DNA from: an uncultured Ruminococcus sp.
Lineage (GTDB): Bacteria > Bacillota > Clostridia > Oscillospirales > CAG-272
Assembly: GCA_902782785.1 (NCBI GenBank)
Contig: CACZOH010000098.1
Coordinates: forward strand, 1-7,518
Reading direction: 5' to 3'
DNA length: 7,518 nt
In this document: positions 1-5,018 of the stretch, one piece after another
Position numbering within the stretch: the first letter of the stretch is position 1
Layout: each line of letters opens with the position of its first letter
Translations under genes and position numbers: made by a program
The notes under the pieces: model-generated
Databases searched by the model: none
Seen by the model: only the letters and a program-made list of their open reading frames with translations
What the model was told of the DNA's origin: nothing

Positions 1-59
1 AGTTCATAGCTAAATACAATCTTGAGCGCGTGCTTGAAATAAAGCAGAGCGATCGGTAA
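1..59 (+). CDS. C-terminal tail of an upstream gene (partial, unidentified)
   Basis: The frame starting at base 3 is open from the left edge and reads FIAKYNLERVLEIKQSDR before a TAA at 57-59. Only 14 nt separate this stop from the next ATG, and those bases carry a strong ribosome binding site, so the spacing is that of adjacent genes in one transcript. The short amphipathic helix-like tail resembles the C-terminal ends of many GT4-type glycosyltransferases, but 18 residues cannot identify a family. It could also be chance: an open run this short is not significant alone. The call rests mainly on position and spacing. Confidence 0.4.
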   Translation, partial: FIAKYNLERVLEIKQSDR

Positions 60-62
60 ACC

Positions 63-67
63 GGAGG
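63..67 (+). promoter_or_regulatory. Ribosome binding site of the GH13 lipoprotein
   Basis: GGAGG lies 6 nt before the ATG at 74. This near-perfect Shine-Dalgarno sequence, followed at once by a signal peptide, fixes the start codon. No convincing promoter is visible in the 73 bases upstream, which fits co-transcription with the preceding gene. Confidence 0.8.
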
Positions 68-73
68 AAGAAA

Positions 74-2023
74 ATGTCACGCCTTATAAAACCGCTGTCC
101 CTTTTACTTTCCTTTTTAACTCTCATATCCGTAATTTCCGCGTGCGGCAAAACAACCGAACAGACGGAAACGGAGACGAAAACCGAAACCGTGACCGAAA
201 CGGAAACGGAGACGGAGACCGGAGAGGAGACGGAGGCGGAGGAGATTAAAATGCTGCTTATAGATAATTCAAAAGCGGATTTCAGCATCGTTTTGAATGA
301 CGAGGGCTTTTGCACCGGAAAGGCCAACAAATTTGCCGACGCTTTATGCAGCAGATACGGTTGTCAGATCCCCGATACGGGAAAATACCGGATATCGTTT
401 TCAAAGGACGAAAGTCAGAACGGCTGGCGCATAACGACGGACACTGAAGGCGTACATTTTTCCGCGTCGAGCGGAAACTATATAAACTGCGCGGCGGAGG
501 AGTTTTTGCGCCGCTTCACGTACGGAGAAGAAACGACGCTTTCCGTCCCGTACGGTTTGTCTGTCAGCTACGATTACGAAAAAGACAAAATAAACAACAC
601 AAGCCTTTTATCCTATATCCCGTCGGACAGGGTAAAGCTTCTCGATACGACGGGCGACGGCAAAATCATGTCGCCAGAATGGATAGAAAGCCTTGTGATA
701 GTGGAGCTTCGCCTCCTTACGGCGTCGACGGGCGGAATGCTGAAGGATTCTTACGATCTGCTTGATTTTTACGCGGAGGCGGGCGTAAACTGTATTTGGC
801 TGACGCCGATATACGAGTACGGTCCGGGCGGCAACGGCTACGGCAACACCGGCGCTCATAAGATCGGAGAAAATCTCACCGGAACAAAGGATCAGACAGA
901 GGGCTGGGAAGAGATGCGCAAATTCGTTGAATACGCACACGGTAAAGGGATCTATATCTTATTCGACGTTATAACGTGGGGCGTGATGAAGAACTCGGAG
1001 CTGACAAAGTCACATCCCGACTGGTTTTCAGGCGAGGCGTGGGGCAATGCCGCGTTCAACTGGAAAAACGATGAGCTGAAGGAATGGTTCATCTCCACCT
1101 GCACGGAAAACATAGAAAAAACGGGCGCGGACGGTTTCCGCTGTGACTGCGAGCCGAATTACACGGGCTACGACGTGTTTGAAGAGATAAGGGCGCGCCT
1201 TGCGGCAAAAGGCAAATATATAATAGTGATATCCGAGGACGGCTCAAACAGAAAGAGGACTTACGATTTTGAGCAGGACGGTGTGCTGTGGTATGCGAAA
1301 CGCGACAGAGGCGGCGTTTACGTCGATCCTCTCGTATGGTACGTTGACGGCGGTCTCGACATAGTTGACAGCGTCAAAAAAGGAACGGGACTCGGCAGCG
1401 CCGGACTGCAGAACACAAAAAAGCAGACCGGCAGGGCAAAGTATTATACGAACTGCATCACAAATCACGATTATCAGAGGCGCACCGTCTGCGGAAACAG
1501 ACTCAAGATCGGCTACGCCGCGATAACCGCGCCGTTCATACCGCTCTGGTATATGGGCGACGAGTTCAACTGCAGCTGGAGGCCCGCGGTTCAATACGAT
1601 ATCACGGTCGACTACGCGGACGCCGACAAGGAGGAAAACCGCATCTTCCTCGAGGACGTAAAGCGTATGATAAACGTGCGGCGAACATATCCCGAAATAT
1701 TTGAATACTGGGCAGACGACCACAGAAATTCAAATATCTGCAGAGTAGAGATGAAAGAAAACAAAGGTCTGACCGCCTACGCGAGATACGCGGACAATAA
1801 AGCGGTCCTGATTATACCGAACAACGATGAAAGAAAATCGCCGTACGTAACCGCCGCGGTCCCGCTCGACGACTGCGGCATAAGCGGATATGAAAAATAC
1901 CGCGTGACCGATCTGTGGAGCGGGGAGACGCTTTACGAGACGGACGCGGAGCATATAGAGACCGTCGCGGCGTACGTGCCGTATCAGAGCTTTTCGATGA
2001 TACTTATTGAGGGTATAGAATAA
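74..2023 (+). CDS. Lipoprotein, GH13 (alpha-amylase superfamily) glycoside hydrolase-like
   Basis: This 649-residue protein is predicted to be an extracellular, membrane-anchored alpha-glucan hydrolase or transglycosidase. Residues 1-23 form a lipoprotein signal peptide (Lys-6, hydrophobic core, lipobox ISAC with C24 as the lipidated residue). A Thr/Glu-rich linker covers about 31-57. Residues about 60-166 form an alpha/beta module that looks like the N-terminal accessory domain of GH67-type enzymes (weak inference). A single EF-hand-like loop sits at 191-202. The barrel begins near 225 (IWLTPIY at 241-247). The GH13 motifs are visible: region I FDVITWG with D298, region II GFRCD with nucleophile D358 and R356, region III VISE with acid/base E388, and region IV TNHD with H465/D466. 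The catalytic triad is therefore intact, but the usual region I Asn-His is absent, so substrate specificity cannot be named. A beta-rich C-terminal domain ends at MILIE. It could be a divergent GH13 subfamily or a binding protein with low activity. Confidence 0.85.
   Translation: MSRLIKPLSLLLSFLTLISVISACGKTTEQTETETKTETVTETETETETGEETEAEEIKMLLIDNSKADFSIVLNDEGFCTGKANKFADALCSRYGCQIPDTGKYRISFSKDESQNGWRITTDTEGVHFSASSGNYINCAAEEFLRRFTYGEETTLSVPYGLSVSYDYEKDKINNTSLLSYIPSDRVKLLDTTGDGKIMSPEWIESLVIVELRLLTASTGGMLKDSYDLLDFYAEAGVNCIWLTPIYEYGPGGNGYGNTGAHKIGENLTGTKDQTEGWEEMRKFVEYAHGKGIYILFDVITWGVMKNSELTKSHPDWFSGEAWGNAAFNWKNDELKEWFISTCTENIEKTGADGFRCDCEPNYTGYDVFEEIRARLAAKGKYIIVISEDGSNRKRTYDFEQDGVLWYAKRDRGGVYVDPLVWYVDGGLDIVDSVKKGTGLGSAGLQNTKKQTGRAKYYTNCITNHDYQRRTVCGNRLKIGYAAITAPFIPLWYMGDEFNCSWRPAVQYDITVDYADADKEENRIFLEDVKRMINVRRTYPEIFEYWADDHRNSNICRVEMKENKGLTAYARYADNKAVLIIPNNDERKSPYVTAAVPLDDCGISGYEKYRVTDLWSGETLYETDAEHIETVAAYVPYQSFSMILIEGIE
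164..244 (+). repeat. Degenerate ACGGAR hexamer repeat coding for the Thr/Glu linker
   Basis: A run of imperfect 6-bp units (ACGGAA, ACGGAG, ACCGAA) inside the lipoprotein gene encodes alternating Thr-Glu residues 31-57, directly after the lipidated cysteine. The unit is two codons long, so gain or loss of units keeps the frame and changes only linker length. Such acidic Thr-rich spacers commonly hold a catalytic domain away from the membrane and through the cell wall. Confidence 0.8.
644..679 (+). other. EF-hand-like calcium loop within the GH13 lipoprotein
   Basis: Residues 191-202 read DTTGDGKIMSPE. Asp is at loop positions 1 and 5, Thr at 3, Gly at 6, Ile at 8 and Glu at 12, which matches the canonical 12-residue EF-hand pattern. 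Dockerin repeats use similar loops, but they come as a pair and carry Asp at position 12; only one loop is seen here. It sits between the accessory domain and the barrel, so a structural Ca2+ site is more likely than cohesin binding. Confidence 0.5.
2009..2013 (+). promoter_or_regulatory. Weak, distant Shine-Dalgarno for the methyltransferase; translational coupling
   Basis: GAGGG inside the last codons of the lipoprotein gene is the only Shine-Dalgarno-like match before the ATG at 2026, with a long 12-nt spacer. The upstream stop (2021-2023) is 2 nt from that ATG. Initiation therefore probably depends on ribosomes terminating on the lipoprotein gene. No obvious -35/-10 pair is visible just upstream. 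Confidence 0.45.
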
Positions 2024-2025
2024 CA

Positions 2026-4794
2026 ATGAACGAAAAAGAACAAAAACAAGCCGCAAAAGAGTTTTATGAGCGTTGGAAAGACAAGGGCTATGAAAAGGGA
2101 GAATCACAGCCCTTTTGGCTTGATTTGCTTGAGCACGTTTACGCTGTTCAAAATGCTACGAATTTTATAAGATTTGAGCAACAGGTTCATTTGGATCACA
2201 CCTCTTTTATTGACGGATATATAGACCAAACGCATGTAATGATTGAGCAAAAATCAAAAGGTAAAAATTTGCTTGCACCTATAAAACAATCGGACGGCAT
2301 AAAGCTCACGCCGTTTGAACAGGCAAAACGCTACGTGACCGAATTGCCGGTATCACAGCACCCGCGTTGGATAATAACCTGCAATTTTGAGGAGTTTCTC
2401 GTTTACGATATGGAAAAGCCTAACGGCGAGCCTGCGAAAATACTGTTATCCGATTTGCCGAAGGACTATTACAGACTTCAATTCCTTGTGGATACAGGAA
2501 ATGAAAATCTGAAAAAGGAAATGGAGATCTCATTAAAAGCGGGCGAGCTTGTCGGTAAGCTTTACGACGCAATTCTAAAGCAGTATAAAAACCCCGAGAA
2601 TCCCGAGACTTTGAAATCTTTAAATGTGCTTTGCGTGCGTCTTGTGTTCTGCTTATACGCAGAGGATGCAGGACTGTTCAATAAGCACGAGGGTTTTGGA
2701 CAATATTTAAAACAGTTTCCCGCAAAACAAGTCAGAGAACAGCTGATAAGCCTTTTCAAAGTGCTTGACACGCCGTACGACGATCGCGATGAGTATCTTG
2801 ATGAAGAACTGGCGGCTTTTCCGTACGTAAACGGCGGTTTGTTCTCTGATGATAATATAGAAATACCGAGATTTAACGATGAAATCATAGACTTGCTCGT
2901 TAATAACGCGAGCGAGGAGCTTGACTGGTCGGAAATATCACCGACCATTTTCGGCGCGATTTTTGAAAGCACCTTAAACCCCGAAACGCGTCGCTCCGGC
3001 GGTATGCACTATACCTCTATCGAAAACATTCACAAAGTGATAGACGCACTGTTCCTTGACAGTCTGAGGACGGAATTTGATGAAATATGTTCAATAAAAG
3101 CGGAAAAGACTCGCATTAACAAATTGCAGGAATTCCGCGCAAAGCTGGCGTCCCTCACGTTTCTTGATCCCGCTTGCGGAAGCGGCAATTTTTTAACGGA
3201 GACGTATATCAGCCTGCGAAAACTGGAAAACAAGGCTCTGATTAATATTCTTAACGGTCAGGTCAGAGCCGATACGACATATAAATACAGCCCTATGGTA
3301 AGTATTTCGCAGTTTTACGGGATTGAAATAAACGATTTTGCCGTTACAGTTGCCAAAACAGCGTTATGGATAGCGGAATCACAAATGTTAAATGAGACGG
3401 AAAAAATCATAATGCAGGGACTTGATTTTCTGCCGCTTAAAACATATGCGAATATTATCGAGGGTAATGCCTTAAATGTGAATTGGGAAACTGTTGTACC
3501 TAAAGATAAGCTGAATTATATAATGGGAAATCCGCCTTTTATCGGTGCAAGGATAATGTCCGACGAACAGAAAACGGACGTTTTCACGATTTTTGACGGA
3601 GTTAAAAATAGCGGAAACCTTGATTACGTTTCATGTTGGTATAAAAAAGCGGCAGACATTATGCGTGACACGGAGATAAGGACGGCTCTTGTTTCCACAA
3701 ATTCTATCTGTCAGGGCGAACAGGTCGCTATATTATGGAAATATCTGTTCGAGCAGGGCGTTCATATAGATTTTGCCCACAAAACGTTTATATGGGACAG
3801 CGAATCTAATCAAAAAGCGCACGTTCATTGCGTGATAGTTGGTTTCAGTACCGCTCCGAATAATGCGGAAAAACGACTTTATGATAACGGCTTTGAGAAG
3901 ACTGTTAAGAATATCAACGGATATCTTGTTGAAGCCGACAACATAATAATTACAAGCAGAAGCCACCCGATTTCTCCTATACCGGAAATAGGAATTGGCA
4001 ACCAACCGATTGATGATGGAAATTATCTGTTTACCGAAGAAGAAATGAAAGAATTTATAAAGAAAGAGCCGAAATCCGAAAAGTATTTCAGAAAATGGCT
4101 TGGCTCACATGAGTTTATAAATGGTTATTACAGATATTGTCTCTGGCTTGGTGATTGCAGTCCTAAAGAATTGATCGAAATGCCTGAATGTTTGAAAAGA
4201 GTTGAAAATGTCAGAAAATTTAGATTGTCAAGCAAACGTGAAAGCACATTGAAAATGGCAGATAAACCTACAAGGTTTCAAACTGAGAATATGCCTACTA
4301 CGAATTATATTATTGTACCGGAAGTTTCCTCTGAGAGAAGAAAATATATTCCGTTGGGGTTTATGTCACCTGACATTTTTTGCAGTAATCTTGTGAAGCT
4401 TATACCTAACGCCACGCTATATCATTTTGGCGTTTTGACTTCTAACGTTCATATGGCTTGGATGAGAGCGGTTGCCGGACGTTTGAAAAGTGATTATCGT
4501 TATTCAAAAGACATAGTATATAATAATTTTCCGTGGTGCGAGCCTACAGCAGAGCAGAGAGAGAAAATCGAAAAGACTGCACAGAATATACTTGACGTTC
4601 GTGCTAAATATACCGACAGTAGCTTTGCGGATATGTACGGTGAAAATATGTATCTGTATAGTGACTTGGTAAATGCTCACCGTCAGAACGACAGAGCCGT
4701 CATGGAAGCTTACGGCTTTTGGGGTAAGCTGAACACTGAAAGCGAATGTGTCGCCGAGCTGATGAAGATGTATATGAGATTAAACGAGAAATAA
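2026..4794 (+). CDS. MmeI/DnmA(YeeA)-like N6-adenine DNA methyltransferase, putative type IIG/IIL restriction-modification protein
   Basis: This 922-residue protein should transfer a methyl group from SAM to adenine in a specific, probably non-palindromic DNA site, and may also cut DNA. Domains in order: N-terminal MmeI_N-like module (1-150) with FIDGYI then EQKSKGK, giving a PD-(D/E)xK-type triad D63...E74-x-K76; helical linker (about 160-310); motif X-like region with GGMHYTS (325-331); SAM motif I FLDPACGSGNFL (379-390); YGIEIND with E434 (motif II); catalytic motif IV NPPF (502-505) of gamma-type m6A enzymes; target-recognition domain (about 610-830, with WLGSHEFINGYYR and FRLSSKREST); C-terminal helices. 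Size and order match whole family members, so it appears complete. Bacillus subtilis DnmA is, from memory, a methyltransferase with no demonstrated restriction, so nuclease activity is uncertain here. No separate specificity or nuclease gene is nearby. The gene is visibly AT-richer than both neighbours, especially after about 4000, which suggests horizontal acquisition. The recognition sequence cannot be read from the protein. Confidence 0.9.
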   Translation: MNEKEQKQAAKEFYERWKDKGYEKGESQPFWLDLLEHVYAVQNATNFIRFEQQVHLDHTSFIDGYIDQTHVMIEQKSKGKNLLAPIKQSDGIKLTPFEQAKRYVTELPVSQHPRWIITCNFEEFLVYDMEKPNGEPAKILLSDLPKDYYRLQFLVDTGNENLKKEMEISLKAGELVGKLYDAILKQYKNPENPETLKSLNVLCVRLVFCLYAEDAGLFNKHEGFGQYLKQFPAKQVREQLISLFKVLDTPYDDRDEYLDEELAAFPYVNGGLFSDDNIEIPRFNDEIIDLLVNNASEELDWSEISPTIFGAIFESTLNPETRRSGGMHYTSIENIHKVIDALFLDSLRTEFDEICSIKAEKTRINKLQEFRAKLASLTFLDPACGSGNFLTETYISLRKLENKALINILNGQVRADTTYKYSPMVSISQFYGIEINDFAVTVAKTALWIAESQMLNETEKIIMQGLDFLPLKTYANIIEGNALNVNWETVVPKDKLNYIMGNPPFIGARIMSDEQKTDVFTIFDGVKNSGNLDYVSCWYKKAADIMRDTEIRTALVSTNSICQGEQVAILWKYLFEQGVHIDFAHKTFIWDSESNQKAHVHCVIVGFSTAPNNAEKRLYDNGFEKTVKNINGYLVEADNIIITSRSHPISPIPEIGIGNQPIDDGNYLFTEEEMKEFIKKEPKSEKYFRKWLGSHEFINGYYRYCLWLGDCSPKELIEMPECLKRVENVRKFRLSSKRESTLKMADKPTRFQTENMPTTNYIIVPEVSSERRKYIPLGFMSPDIFCSNLVKLIPNATLYHFGVLTSNVHMAWMRAVAGRLKSDYRYSKDIVYNNFPWCEPTAEQREKIEKTAQNILDVRAKYTDSSFADMYGENMYLYSDLVNAHRQNDRAVMEAYGFWGKLNTESECVAELMKMYMRLNEK

Positions 4795-4800
4795 GAAAAA

Positions 4801-4871
4801 CTCCTTCAGTCAGCTGACGCTGACAGCTCCCTCAAGGAGGGAGCCTTGAATTGCCTCTCCACTAGAGGCAA
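4801..4871. repeat. Three-hairpin interspersed-type repeat (MITE/REP-like)
   Basis: Three perfect inverted repeats stand in a row: GTCAGC/GCTGAC (4809-4814 with 4819-4824, loop TGAC), GCTCCCTC/GAGGGAGC (4826-4833 with 4837-4844, loop AAG), and TTGCCTCT/AGAGGCAA (4851-4858 with 4864-4871, loop CCACT). The sequence style, with CTCCCTCAAGGAGGGAGCC at its core, resembles short repeats scattered between genes in many gut Clostridia (recalled family resemblance, not searched). The element may continue to about 4890. None of the stems has a U-tract, so it is not itself a standard intrinsic terminator. It starts 6 bases after the methyltransferase stop. Confidence 0.6.
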
Positions 4872-4919
4872 CAACGAAGTCGATGGAAGATGTTTTATGA
4901 AAATAATATGTCTGCATAT

Positions 4920-4955
4920 AGAGGGCCTTACGGGACGTCCGTAAGACCCTCTTTT
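4920..4955 (+). terminator. Intrinsic terminator of the lipoprotein-methyltransferase transcript
   Basis: The outer stem AGAGGG (4920-4925) pairs with CCCTCT (4947-4952). After one C/A mismatch the inner stem CTTACGG (4927-4933) pairs with CCGTAAG (4939-4945) around loop GACGT. TTTT follows on the + strand. On the opposite strand the hairpin is not followed by a U-run, so it should act on + strand transcripts only. Confidence 0.8.
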
Positions 4956-4976
4956 ATCATAAGATAAAACACATAG

Positions 4977-5009
4977 AAAAAACAGGGTATCCCTTTTCGG
5001 GATACCCTG
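4977..5009 (-). terminator. Intrinsic terminator of rpoC
   Basis: An 11-bp perfect stem (CAGGGTATCCC, 4983-4993, with GGGATACCCTG, 4999-5009) and a 5-nt loop is followed, reading the - strand, by six U (A6 at 4977-4982 on the + strand). It begins 9 nt beyond the rpoC stop codon. This is a strong signal that rpoC is the last gene of its transcript. Confidence 0.9.
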
Positions 5010-5018
5010 AGTTATTTA

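Noticed and set aside
10..330. Minus-strand open frame with Ser-Val repeats
   Set aside because: It is the antisense reading of the Thr/Glu hexamer repeat and signal-peptide region of the lipoprotein gene; the repetitive protein is a by-product of that repeat.
4795..4944. Open frame of 50 codons continuing in phase after the methyltransferase stop
   Set aside because: It has no start codon until a Met near its end, overlaps the hairpin repeat and the + strand terminator, and no readthrough signal is seen. Interspersed repeats of this kind often give such spurious frames.
4952..4969. AT-only inverted repeat TTTTATC/GATAAAA
   Set aside because: A 7-bp stem made almost only of A-T pairs, sitting between the two terminators and partly using the U-tract of the first; too weak to call as a separate element.
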